Notes under the pieces: generated by a model | Told to the model about the DNA's origin: nothing | Database searches by the model: none | What the model saw: the letters and a program-made list of their open reading frames with translations, nothing else | Part shown: piece after piece, positions 8,274 through 16,789 of the stretch | Numbering within the stretch: position 1 is the stretch's first letter | Layout of the letters: each line of letters opens with the position of its first letter | Assembly: GCA_016187945.1 (NCBI GenBank) | Contig: JACPIT010000001.1 | Coordinates: 124,001 to 188,000, forward strand | From: Opitutia bacterium | GTDB taxonomy: Bacteria; Verrucomicrobiota; Verrucomicrobiia; Opitutales; Opitutaceae | DNA: 64,000 nt | Reading direction: 5' to 3' | Position numbers and translations under genes: made by a program

Positions 8274-10793
8274 TCACTCCGCGCGCAGCGCGATCATCGG
8301 ATCGACGCGGGTGGCGCGGCGGGCGGGGACGAGCACGGCGAGGAAGGAAACGACCGACAGCAGCAGGGCGACCGCGATGTAAGTCGGCGGGTCCGACGGC
8401 TGGATTTGCAGGAGGAACAGCCCTTGCGAAATCTGGGTGCCGGCGGCGAGAGCGGCCGCGAGCGCGCCGCCGAGGCCGACGAGGAGGCCGATGCCGAGTT
8501 GCCAGGCGCCCTGGCGGAAAACCATGCCGAGCACCTTGCTCGCGTCGGCGCCGAGCGCCATGCGGATGCCGAATTCCTGCGTGCGCTGGTTGACCGAGAA
8601 GCTTTGCACGCCGTAGAGGCCCGCGGCTGCGAGCACGACGGCCACGACGCCGAACACGCTGAACATCGCCGCGATGATGCGGTTTTGCCCGAGGAAACCG
8701 TCGAACGACGTCTTCGGCGTCTCGACAAAATACGGTGGCAGATTCGGATCGATGCGTTGCACGACCCCGGCGACGGCACGAGCGAGCGATTCGCCACGCA
8801 GGCCGCCGCGAGGCTTGGCGACGATCGTGCCGAACTGCGGTGCCTGCGCCTGCGGTGCGGCGGGGCCGAACGCGGTCGCGAAGAACGGCACGTAGAAACC
8901 GGCGTTGTCGTTCTGCGTGTTGAAAACGGCGAGCATGCGCACGTCGGTCACGACGCCGACGATGCGGCGCCACGGGCCGGCATTAGAGCCGTTGGGCGCG
9001 GTGGTGCGGAAGCGGCGGCCGACGGCGCTCTCGTTGCCGAAATGCTTTTTCGCGAACGTCGCGTTCACGACGGCGACGGGGTCGCGCTGGTCGGAATCCT
9101 CGTCGGTGAGATAGCGGCCTTCGACGACCTTCTGGCCCATCGTGGCGGCGAAATCGGCGCTGACGTTCTCCGTTTGCGCGATCGTGCGGTCGCTGTCCTT
9201 CGCATATTGCTTGCCCTCGATCTCGATCGGCCCCTGGCCGGAGAACACCATGCGGAAGCGTCCGGTGAGCGCTGCGGACTCGAAGTCGGGCGTCGCGCGG
9301 AGTTCGCGCACGAGTTTTTCGTAGAACGCCAGGCGCATCTCGTTGTTCGGATAATCGCCTTCCATCAGCCCGAGTCGCGCGCCGAGGAGGCCGCGGGTGT
9401 CGTAGCCGTAATCGAGATTCTGGGCGCGCAGGATCGACTGCACCTGGAGCAAGCCTGCGACGAGCAACACGCTCGTGACGACGATCTGAAACACGACGAG
9501 CGCGCGTGTGATGAGTCCGATCGCGCGACCGGTCGTGCCGCGGCCGGAGTCCTTGAGCACTTCGGTGGCGTTGGCGCGCGAGGCCATCCACGCGGGCAAG
9601 AGGCCGGAGGCCACGGCGGCGACGACGGTCGCTACGACCACGGCGAGCAGGACTCGCGGCTCGATGTCGAACGTCATCCACGACGGAATCGGATTCGCGA
9701 GATTCTTGGCGGCGGCATTGAGCATGTCCGTCGACCAAAACGAGAGCGCGACACCGAGTGCCGCGCCGATCGACGCCAGCAGCAGGCTCTCGGTGAGCAT
9801 CTGGCGCAGCAGGCGCACGCGACCGGCGCCGAGCGAGGAGCGGATCGCGAATTCCTTGCTCCGCAGCGTCGCGCGGGCGAACTGCATGTTCATGACGTTG
9901 ACGCACGCGATGAGCAGGAGGCCGACGCAGAACGCGAGCATCGTGTAGAGCGTCTGCTTGATCTGCGGGCCGGTGAACGACTCGATCGCGGGCCGCACGT
10001 AGCCCATCGAAAATTGCTTGTTCGTGTCGGGGAACTGCTGGGCAAAACTCTTCGCGATCGCGTCGATTTCGTCCTGCGCCTGCGCGATCGACACGCCCGG
10101 CTTCAGCTTCGCGATGATGGCGACGAAGTTCACGCCGCGGTCGTTGCGCGGGCGCGGCGGGAAGGAGGAGTTGACCGGAATCCAGAGCTGCTCGTTGTTC
10201 GGAAACTGAAATTTCGGCGGCATGATGCCGACGACCGTGGCCGACGTGCCGTTCACGCGGACCGGTTTGCCGATCACGGCCGGGTCGCCGCCGAAATCGG
10301 ATTTCCAAAGCGCGTCGCTCAGGATGACCGCCTTATCGACGCCGGGCCGGTCCTCCTCGGGCAGGAAGTCGCGACCGAACGCCGGCTTCACGCCGAGCGT
10401 GCGGAAGAAATCCCACGAGATGTAGCCGCCGGTGTAGCGGCGCGGCTGGCCTTGGTAAGTGACGTTGACTGTCGAGCCGTTGAGATAGCCGGTGAACGCC
10501 TCGAACGACTTCAGGCCCATCTCGCGGAGCTCCTTGTAGTCCATCGTCGTCATCCGCGCATTGAAGTTGCCCGGCTGAAAATTCGTCGGGTCGACGAGTT
10601 GCACGTCGACGAGCCGATCGGAGTCGGGAAATGCGAAGCCTCGCAGCAGCACGCCGTTCACGACGGCGAACTGCGTCGCAACGCCGCAAATGCCGAGGGC
10701 GAGCACGGCGACGGCGAGCGCGCAGAAGCCCCGTTCTTTGACGAGCACGCGCAGGCCGACGCGGATGTCCTGGAAAAATGACTCGAAAAACAT
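8274..10793 (-). CDS. ADOP-family ABC transporter permease (orphan)
   Basis: An 839-residue protein beginning MFFESFFQDIRVGLRVLV. It has the first membrane helix, the MacB-type periplasmic domain, an FtsX block (LLIACVNVMNMQFARATLRS), a second periplasmic domain, and a last FtsX block ending RATRVDPMIALRAE. It is the first permease of a five-gene run and starts only 13 bases after the stop of the TPR/propeller gene, so the two are probably co-transcribed. The second FtsX region uses the variant YGVQSFSVNQRTQEFG, as in its tandem neighbour. Confidence 0.92.
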   Translation of the reverse strand: MFFESFFQDIRVGLRVLVKERGFCALAVAVLALGICGVATQFAVVNGVLLRGFAFPDSDRLVDVQLVDPTNFQPGNFNARMTTMDYKELREMGLKSFEAFTGYLNGSTVNVTYQGQPRRYTGGYISWDFFRTLGVKPAFGRDFLPEEDRPGVDKAVILSDALWKSDFGGDPAVIGKPVRVNGTSATVVGIMPPKFQFPNNEQLWIPVNSSFPPRPRNDRGVNFVAIIAKLKPGVSIAQAQDEIDAIAKSFAQQFPDTNKQFSMGYVRPAIESFTGPQIKQTLYTMLAFCVGLLLIACVNVMNMQFARATLRSKEFAIRSSLGAGRVRLLRQMLTESLLLASIGAALGVALSFWSTDMLNAAAKNLANPIPSWMTFDIEPRVLLAVVVATVVAAVASGLLPAWMASRANATEVLKDSGRGTTGRAIGLITRALVVFQIVVTSVLLVAGLLQVQSILRAQNLDYGYDTRGLLGARLGLMEGDYPNNEMRLAFYEKLVRELRATPDFESAALTGRFRMVFSGQGPIEIEGKQYAKDSDRTIAQTENVSADFAATMGQKVVEGRYLTDEDSDQRDPVAVVNATFAKKHFGNESAVGRRFRTTAPNGSNAGPWRRIVGVVTDVRMLAVFNTQNDNAGFYVPFFATAFGPAAPQAQAPQFGTIVAKPRGGLRGESLARAVAGVVQRIDPNLPPYFVETPKTSFDGFLGQNRIIAAMFSVFGVVAVVLAAAGLYGVQSFSVNQRTQEFGIRMALGADASKVLGMVFRQGAWQLGIGLLVGLGGALAAALAAGTQISQGLFLLQIQPSDPPTYIAVALLLSVVSFLAVLVPARRATRVDPMIALRAE

Positions 10794-10806
10794 GACGTGG
10801 AGGGGT

Positions 10807-12126
10807 TCAGAGGGTGACCGAGAAAATGAAAACGTCGCGCGGCGCCGGCGTGGCGGTCGGCGACTCGAAAAGATTCCAACCGGCGTTGCCGACGACGTAG
10901 TAACGCCCGTCGTGCAGCCAGCCGCCCGCGAGATCGTCGAGACGCGGCTGCGCGGCGGCGAGCGCGGTCGCGGTCCGCGCTTCGCCGGCCTCGTCGAGGT
11001 CGATGCGCAGGACGCGGGACGGCGCGACGCCGTTCTGCACGGCGACAAGCGCGCGGCCGGTGCAGCGCAGATCGTCGATGCCGAAGAACGTCGCGTTGAC
11101 TGGCGCGCGGAGGAGGCGCGGCGCCTTGCTCGCTACGTCGATGCGCCAGATGCCGTTGGCGTAATCGGCGACGTAGAGCGCGCGACCGTCGGCGGAGAAC
11201 GCGAGGCCTTGGAGCGAAGCGAATTGGTCGCTTTCGAGCCACGCGTCGGCTTGCGTGGCGCCGGGTGCGACTCGCCAGATGACTGGCGCAACGCTGTCGG
11301 TTGCGAAGACACTGCCGTCCGCGGCGAGCGCGAGGCTGCCGAGCACGTGCGAGCGCTCGGGCGCGGAAAGTTGCAGCGCGCGAACGAACGCGCCGTTGGC
11401 GAGATCGTATTCGGCGAGAAACGCCCGGCCTTGCTCGGCGGCGCTGGCATTTTTCACCTCGGGCGCAGCGGCGACGCCGGCCCAGAGCCGGCCGTGCTGT
11501 TCGTCGAGAGCGATACTGAAAACACCGAGCAGACCGTCGCGCACGCTCGAAAATTCGCGCAGCGTGCCGTCGGCTTCGCGCGTCCAGATGCAGCGATTGC
11601 GCACGTCGGCAAAGAACCAGCGACCGTGCGAGTCGGCGACGGCGGTCTCGATAATGCCATCGCGCGCGGGCAGGGTGAACGCGAGCTCAGCGCGGCCCTG
11701 CGGTGTGGCGTTGGCGGCGAACTTGGCGCAGAGCGCGGGCCACGTCGGGGCGGAGGAGAGCGGAGCGAGCGCGGGGTCTTTTGCCGGATCGAACGCGAAA
11801 CCGATGCGGGCGAGATTTTCGAGCGCGGCACAGGCGGCGTGGGCGTGCTGTGCCGCGACGTTGACGCGCGCGATCTCGAGCAGCAGGCGCGGATAATCCG
11901 GGCGCAGGGCGCGCGCGGCTTCGAGTTTTTCGAGGGCGACATCGAGCTGTCCGGCCTTTTGCGCCGTGGCGGCGTCGCGGAATAGCAGGCGCGTCGGCGG
12001 CTCGGCCCACAGCGCTATCGTGACGGCGCAGGCGACGATCAGGGTCAGCAAGACGCGCGTGTGGACGCGGAAATGGAGCGAGTGCGTGGCAAAAAGCACG
12101 CGGGCATTTTGCATCCTTTGTGCCAA
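10807..12126 (-). CDS. Exported TPR plus beta-propeller (SMP-30/NHL-like) protein
   Basis: A protein of 439 residues. A hydrophobic segment at about 24-41 (VLLTLIVACAVTIALW) looks like a signal peptide or anchor. Residues 45-110 carry TPR-like helices (QKAGQLDVALEKLEAARALRP). From about 130 to the end there are repeated strand motifs typical of SMP-30/gluconolactonase or NHL propellers (GLAFSADGRALYVADYANGIWRID is the clearest repeat, given here in part as ADGRALYVADYANGIWRI). It lies 13 bases upstream of five permeases, which suggests a periplasmic or outer-face partner. No catalytic role can be assigned. An internal ATG at residue 5 is an alternative start. Confidence 0.75.
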   Translation of the reverse strand: MAQRMQNARVLFATHSLHFRVHTRVLLTLIVACAVTIALWAEPPTRLLFRDAATAQKAGQLDVALEKLEAARALRPDYPRLLLEIARVNVAAQHAHAACAALENLARIGFAFDPAKDPALAPLSSAPTWPALCAKFAANATPQGRAELAFTLPARDGIIETAVADSHGRWFFADVRNRCIWTREADGTLREFSSVRDGLLGVFSIALDEQHGRLWAGVAAAPEVKNASAAEQGRAFLAEYDLANGAFVRALQLSAPERSHVLGSLALAADGSVFATDSVAPVIWRVAPGATQADAWLESDQFASLQGLAFSADGRALYVADYANGIWRIDVASKAPRLLRAPVNATFFGIDDLRCTGRALVAVQNGVAPSRVLRIDLDEAGEARTATALAAAQPRLDDLAGGWLHDGRYYVVGNAGWNLFESPTATPAPRDVFIFSVTL

Positions 12127-12406
12127 GGCCAGCGCGCGGCTCTACGCGCTGGCGCAAAGTGGTTTAGGCAAATCGTCTCACGGCCACGCGCCGCGCGCTG
12201 CTCTGAAACCGAAATTATGGCGTCCCACGAATGGGATGGGCGGAGTAGCCGAACCGGTGGGGGTTCATCGATGCGGCGGCGCCAAAACCGGAACGGCGGT
12301 ATGATATCGCCCCTCCCTGCACGCGATGCGGCCCGGTCGGGCAGGTGCGACGGGACCACTCCGACGAGAGATCAACGTCGGGGCGTAAAGCCCCTCCCAC
12401 CGAAAA
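12127..12406. other. Intergenic region with hairpins and a GGGGC-TAAA-GCCCC repeat arm
   Basis: This 280-base gap separates the DUF4097 pair from the propeller gene and contains no credible gene. It has a perfect 9-bp stem (GCCAGCGCG at 12128-12136 and CGCGCTGGC at 12145-12153) just upstream of the propeller start. It also contains a hairpin GGGGCGTAAAGCCCC at 12380-12394 followed by TCCCAC. The latter resembles the repeat arm at 28446-28468. Confidence 0.5.
12376..12400. repeat. REP-like hairpin (GGGGC-GTAAA-GCCCC-TCCCAC)
   Basis: A 5-bp GC stem closes on a GTAAA loop and is followed by TCCCAC. The same layout with GCGGC/GCCGC arms occurs at 28446-28468. Reverse-complemented it reads GTGGGAGGGGCTTTACGCCC, the style of extragenic palindromes seen in high-GC bacteria. 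Confidence 0.55.
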
Positions 12407-13165
12407 CTACTTGGCCGCACGCAAGCTCAGGCCGCCGTTGACGGAATCGAGCACGACCTCCGCGCCGCCGCCGTTCACGGTGCCGTTGAGGTGGCGCCGG
12501 CCGGATCTGGCGATGGTGATCGGGTAATCGCACGAGATGCTGCCGTTCACCGAGTCGGCCTTGAGGGTGAACGCGGCGTCGGCCGGCAGCGTGGCGGTGC
12601 AGGAACCGTTCACGGTATCGAGCACGATGCGGTCGGTCGGGGAAATCTTCGCAAATGTGGCGCGAATGGAGCCGTTGACGGTGTCAAAGCGGCCGCCGGC
12701 GGCTAGGCCATCGGCTTCGATCGAGCCATTGACGGAGTCGAGATCGACATAACCCGTCACGCCGCGAACGGAGACGTCGGCGTTCACCACGTCGATTTTC
12801 TTGAGCGAGGCGCCGGCGGGGACGCGGAGTTTGTAGCGAACTTCGGCGCGGTTGAACGAGAGCGAGAACCACTTCTTCTCCAGCTTCGTCTTGATCGCGA
12901 TACGAGCAGGCGAGGCGTCGACGACGATCTCCATGCGTTTCAGACCGGCCTCGTCGGAGGCGATTTTTTCGGCTTCGACGCTGATCTCGTTTTTGTCCCA
13001 GCCGACGATCTCGACGGTGCCGTTGACGCTGTCGAGCGACACCGTGCCGTCGGCGTTGAGCGGGTAGGTTTGCGAAAATTTCTCCGTGACGGTGGCAAGC
13101 GCCGCGCTGGTGAGCGCGACGGCGGCGAGAAGGACGGCGGGGAGGCGAAGAGCGGAGGAGGTCAT
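12407..13165 (-). CDS. DUF4097-type exported repeat protein
   Basis: A protein of 252 residues. A signal peptide is clear at residues 1-23 (LPAVLLAAVALTSAALA). The mature part carries a repeated strand motif DSVNGT, DSVNGS, DTVNGS, DSVNGS, DSVNGG about every 20 residues, typical of the DUF4097 beta-solenoid family. An early block VEIVGWDKNEISVEAEKIA is shared with the neighbouring paralogue. Function in the family is unknown. It lies 59 bases downstream of that paralogue and probably shares its transcript. The start ATG at 13165 was chosen because the signal peptide begins there; upstream codons are low-complexity. Confidence 0.82.
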   Translation of the reverse strand: MTSSALRLPAVLLAAVALTSAALATVTEKFSQTYPLNADGTVSLDSVNGTVEIVGWDKNEISVEAEKIASDEAGLKRMEIVVDASPARIAIKTKLEKKWFSLSFNRAEVRYKLRVPAGASLKKIDVVNADVSVRGVTGYVDLDSVNGSIEADGLAAGGRFDTVNGSIRATFAKISPTDRIVLDTVNGSCTATLPADAAFTLKADSVNGSISCDYPITIARSGRRHLNGTVNGGGAEVVLDSVNGGLSLRAAK

Positions 13166-13208
13166 GTGGGAGAATGGAAAGGGGACGCGCGGGTTCTTCG
13201 ACGCCGCC

Positions 13209-13222
13209 CGAAGACCGGCGCT
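13209..13222. repeat. Possible solo arm of the TAGCGCCGGTC repeat family
   Basis: The sequence CGAAGACCGGCGCTA next to the stop of the DUF4097 gene matches one outer arm of the inverted repeats at 51463-51531 and 57975-58064. No second arm is visible nearby, so this may be a remnant or chance similarity. Confidence 0.3.
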
Positions 13223-13224
13223 AA

Positions 13225-13998
13225 TTAAGAGCGGGCGCGGATGGAGAGCGAGCCGTTCATCGAGTCGAGCGAGAGCGAACCTTCGCCCTTGCCGAGCGAT
13301 CCGCGGAGCGAGCGGCGCGAGGATTTTTCGAGCGTCATCGGCAGATCGCTGGAAACGCGGCCGTTCAGCGACGAGGCTACAACGTGGGCGTTGGCGTCGG
13401 CGGGCACGAAGACCTCGCACTGGCCGTTCATCGTATCGACGCTGACCTTCTGTCCGGCGGCGAGGCGGTCGAACGAGGCCACGATCCGGCCGTTCATGGT
13501 GTCGAGTTCGGCGTCGCCCACGAGGCCGACGGCGCGGATGCGGCCGTTCATCGTCTCGAGTTTCACGTGAGCGCGAACGTTCTCGGTGGAGATGTTGGAG
13601 TTCATCGCGTCGACCTTGAGGCGCGCGAGCTGGGCGGGGACGCGGATCGTGTAGCGGACGGCGCCGAAGCTGTCGCCGTGCCGGCGCCACCAGGACTCGT
13701 CGTCGCGCTTATGGTGCTTGGTCTTGACGGAGACGTGGTCGGCGGAGGCATCGACGACGATTTCGATCTTCTTGAGGTCGTCGCCGTCGCGGGCGGATTT
13801 CTCGGCCTCGATGCTCACCTCGGCTTTGTCCCAGCCGACGATTTCGACGTCGCCGTTCAGGTTGGTGACCGACACGGTGCCGTTCGCGGACAACGGGTGC
13901 GTTTGGCTGAATTTTTCCGTCACTTTCGCCGAGCCGGCGGTGACGAACAGGGCGGCGGCGACGAGGAGCGAGGGCAGGCGGAGCGAGGAGAGCGTCAT
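13225..13998 (-). CDS. DUF4097-type exported repeat protein, paralogue of neighbour
   Basis: A protein of 257 residues starting MTLSSLRLPSLLVAAALF, a clear signal peptide. It shares TEKFSQTHPLSANGTVSV and VEIVGWDKAEVSIEAEK with the protein at 12407-13165, so the two arose by tandem duplication. Its repeats read ETMNGR, DTMNGR, DTMNGQ, SSLNGR, DSMNGS, where the partner mostly has VNGS. A charged insert (KHHKRDDESWWRRHGD) near residue 105 is absent from the partner. It precedes the partner on the minus strand and follows the permease ending at 14196 after a 197-base gap that carries a twin-palindrome repeat. Confidence 0.82.
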   Translation of the reverse strand: MTLSSLRLPSLLVAAALFVTAGSAKVTEKFSQTHPLSANGTVSVTNLNGDVEIVGWDKAEVSIEAEKSARDGDDLKKIEIVVDASADHVSVKTKHHKRDDESWWRRHGDSFGAVRYTIRVPAQLARLKVDAMNSNISTENVRAHVKLETMNGRIRAVGLVGDAELDTMNGRIVASFDRLAAGQKVSVDTMNGQCEVFVPADANAHVVASSLNGRVSSDLPMTLEKSSRRSLRGSLGKGEGSLSLDSMNGSLSIRARS

Positions 13999-14082
13999 GG
14001 CAAAGTGTCGGTTGCTCCCTGAATACCCGCGTCGGCCGGCGAAAGTTACAGGATTCCGCGCATGGGGACGGCCGAAACACGA

Positions 14083-14166
14083 GGTGGAGCGCATTGACCT
14101 CAATGCGCTCGAACGTTCGCTCCGCAGGAGAGGCGCTCGAACGCGTTGAGGTCAACGCGTTCCACC
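14083..14166. repeat. Twin-palindrome extragenic repeat, copy 1
   Basis: Two adjacent hairpins make up this 84-base element. The first has arms GAGCGCATTGA and TCAATGCGCTC around CC; the second has arms GAACGCGTTGA and TCAACGCGTTC around GG. The outer ends read GGTGGA and TCCACC. Two further copies lie at 22272-22354 and 56613-56673. It sits between a permease and the DUF4097 pair. Confidence 0.85.
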
Positions 14167-14195
14167 TTTCAAGCCGATGCCAAGAGCGATACGCC

Positions 14196-16733
14196 TTATT
14201 CCGCCCGCAGGGCTTCGAGCGGGTTCACGCGCGTGGCGCGGACGGCCGGCAGCCAGCAGGCGGCGAGAGACGCGACGGCGAAGGCCACCGCGGCCCCGCC
14301 AAACACGAGTCCGTCGAACGGCGCGATGTCGACGAACAGCGCCGCCATCGCGCGGCCGACGCCGAGCGCGAGCAGAAGACCGCAGCCGATGCCGCTGAAC
14401 GCCACCACCGCGCCCTCGCGCAGGATCATCGTCCGCACGGCGCCGGGCCGCGCGCCGAGCGCCATGCGCACGCCGATCTCGCGCGTGCGCCGGGAAACCG
14501 AGTAGGCCTTCACGCCGTAGATGCCGATGACCGCGACGAGCATCGACGCGACGCCGAAGAATCCGAAGATGTTCGACGCGACGCGCGACAGCCACGCGTC
14601 GACGTTCGATGCGACATGATCGGCGAATGGCTGCACGCCGAACACCGGCAGGCCCGGCGCGGCCTCGCGCACGGCGCGCCGAATCGGATCGAGCGCGGCG
14701 AGGCCGGCGGCGCGGGTGTTGGCCGCGAGGCGCACGTGGAAGAAGGCCTCGTTGCGGAAGCCAGCCGCGAACGGCACGTAAATGTTGCCGCCCTCGTCCT
14801 GCCGATCGAGATCGTCGCGCACGGAACGGACGACGCCGACAATCTCCATCGCGGGTGCGGCGGCGCGGGACGCGGCGTCGTCGGCGTCGGCGAATTGCAC
14901 ACGTTGTCCGAGCGCGTCGCCATCGGGCCAGAGACGCCGGGCGAGCGTCTCGTCGATGACGACGACGGCAGACGCGCCGCTGGCGGACGCCTCGGCGGAC
15001 GTGAACGCGCGACCGCGCACGAGCGGCAAGCCGACGGTGGAAAAATAGTCCGCCGTGACCGCGTTCCAACGACCGGAGTAGGCGCGTCCTTCGGCGGCGT
15101 TCGCGGGTTTCGCGTCTGCGGCCGGCGCGATGCCGGCGCGGCGGACCGCGCGGGTGGAACCGTTCAGTCCGAAAGGCACGATCGCGGCCGTGCTGGCCGA
15201 TTCGACGCCGGGCAACGCGGCGAGCCGCTCGCGGACGGTGGCGAGCAACTGGCGTCCCTGCGTCTCGTCGTAGCCGCCGAGCGCGGCATCGACCTCGACG
15301 AGCACCGTGTGATCCGCCGCCAGTCCCGTCTCGGTGTCGGCCAGACGGAGCGTCATGCGCACGAACAGGCTCGCGGCGACCAACAGCGCGAGCGAGAGCG
15401 CGATCTGCGCGACGACCAGCGGGTGACGCGGCAGCCAGCTCCGTCGAGGCGCGTCGGCATCGCCGCCGACTCCTTTGAGCGCGAGGAACACGTCGGTGCG
15501 CGACAGTTTCAGCGCCGGGCCGAGCGCGAAGCCGAGCGTGGCGAGCAGACAGAACACGCCCGTCGCACCGGCGACGACCGGCGCGGCCTGTTGCGGCAGG
15601 AACAGCGAGATCGGCAGCCGCTGCTCGATGGCGGCGGCGAGCCAGTCGTTGGCGGTGGCGGCGAGAGCGAAGCCGAGCGCACCGCCCCCGAGCGCGAGCA
15701 AGCCGCCCTCGGTGCAGAGCTGGCGCACCAGCCGCGCGCGCCCGCCGCCGAGCGCGAGGCGGATGGCGAACTCCTTGCGGCGCGCGTGACCGCGGGCGAG
15801 GAGCAGACCCGCGAGATTGAGGCAGACGACGAGCAGCATCGCGCCGGACAAACCGAGCATCAGCACGCCCGCGAGCGCGACGGCGGTTTCGTTGCGCGGC
15901 GTGCTGCTCGTGCCGAGACGCGGCACGGGGCCGAGCGCGAGGGTCTTGTCCTTGAACTCGACCGGAAAATCCCGTTCGAGCGCGGCGCCGAGCGCCTGCA
16001 ACGCGCCGCCGGCGGATTCGGGCGCGACGCCCGGAGCGAGCCGTGCGACGAGCACGAGCGGGTAGAAGTCGGCGCGTTCGAGTGTCCGGCGGTTGCCGTC
16101 CTCGCTGCGGGTGTCGAGGAGCGAGTAGACGCCGAGGGGAAAATAGAACTCGGGTCCGACGAGCATCGTCGTGCCGCTGAAACCGTCGGGCGCGATGCCC
16201 ACGATCGTGAAGACGCGCTCGTTGACGCGGACGGTCGAGCCGACGAGATCGGGCGCGAAGCCGGTCTTGCGCCAGAACTGGTAGCTGGCGATCGCGACCT
16301 CGACATTGGCGCCCGGGCGCTCCTCGTCCCCGGAGAAGGCGCGTCCGCGCGCGAGCGGGACGCCGAGCGTGGAAAAATAGTCCGCGCTGACGAGCGCGGC
16401 GAGCGAGCGGCGCGTGACGCCATGCTCGTTCACGCCGACGAGGAGGAATTTTTGCGCGATCACCGACGCGAAGAGATCGGTGCGCGGCGCGATGTCGCGG
16501 TAGAGCGGGTAGGAGAACGCGCGGTAGTCGGCCGGTTCCTTGCGATCCTGCGTGTAGAGCTGGACGACGCGATCGGGCTCCGCGAACGGGCGCGGGCTGA
16601 AGGCGACGGCGTAGGCGACGCTGAACACACCGGTGTTCAGGCCGATGCCGAGCGCGAGCACCGCGATGGCCGCGAGCGCGAAACCGGGCGAACGAGCGAG
16701 CAGGCGCAAACCGAGTCGGAGATCTTGGAGCAT
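14196..16733 (-). CDS. ADOP-family ABC transporter permease (orphan)
   Basis: An 845-residue protein starting MLQDLRLGLRLLARSPGF. It has a first membrane helix (GIGLNTGVFSVAYAVAF), a MacB-like periplasmic domain, an FtsX block (LLVVCLNLAGLLLARGHARR), and a final FtsX block ending RATRVNPLEALRAE. It is very similar along its whole length to the upstream gene 16790-19384, and the last ~240 bases of the two are nearly identical. The ATG at 16733 aligns with the paralogue's start; the frame is open further upstream but not conserved. Confidence 0.92.
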   Translation of the reverse strand: MLQDLRLGLRLLARSPGFALAAIAVLALGIGLNTGVFSVAYAVAFSPRPFAEPDRVVQLYTQDRKEPADYRAFSYPLYRDIAPRTDLFASVIAQKFLLVGVNEHGVTRRSLAALVSADYFSTLGVPLARGRAFSGDEERPGANVEVAIASYQFWRKTGFAPDLVGSTVRVNERVFTIVGIAPDGFSGTTMLVGPEFYFPLGVYSLLDTRSEDGNRRTLERADFYPLVLVARLAPGVAPESAGGALQALGAALERDFPVEFKDKTLALGPVPRLGTSSTPRNETAVALAGVLMLGLSGAMLLVVCLNLAGLLLARGHARRKEFAIRLALGGGRARLVRQLCTEGGLLALGGGALGFALAATANDWLAAAIEQRLPISLFLPQQAAPVVAGATGVFCLLATLGFALGPALKLSRTDVFLALKGVGGDADAPRRSWLPRHPLVVAQIALSLALLVAASLFVRMTLRLADTETGLAADHTVLVEVDAALGGYDETQGRQLLATVRERLAALPGVESASTAAIVPFGLNGSTRAVRRAGIAPAADAKPANAAEGRAYSGRWNAVTADYFSTVGLPLVRGRAFTSAEASASGASAVVVIDETLARRLWPDGDALGQRVQFADADDAASRAAAPAMEIVGVVRSVRDDLDRQDEGGNIYVPFAAGFRNEAFFHVRLAANTRAAGLAALDPIRRAVREAAPGLPVFGVQPFADHVASNVDAWLSRVASNIFGFFGVASMLVAVIGIYGVKAYSVSRRTREIGVRMALGARPGAVRTMILREGAVVAFSGIGCGLLLALGVGRAMAALFVDIAPFDGLVFGGAAVAFAVASLAACWLPAVRATRVNPLEALRAE

Positions 16734-16789
16734 GGGAAAGTTCGCCGCGGATGGCGCAGCGGGACCGGCGGGTGGGGGAAGCGCGGCGG

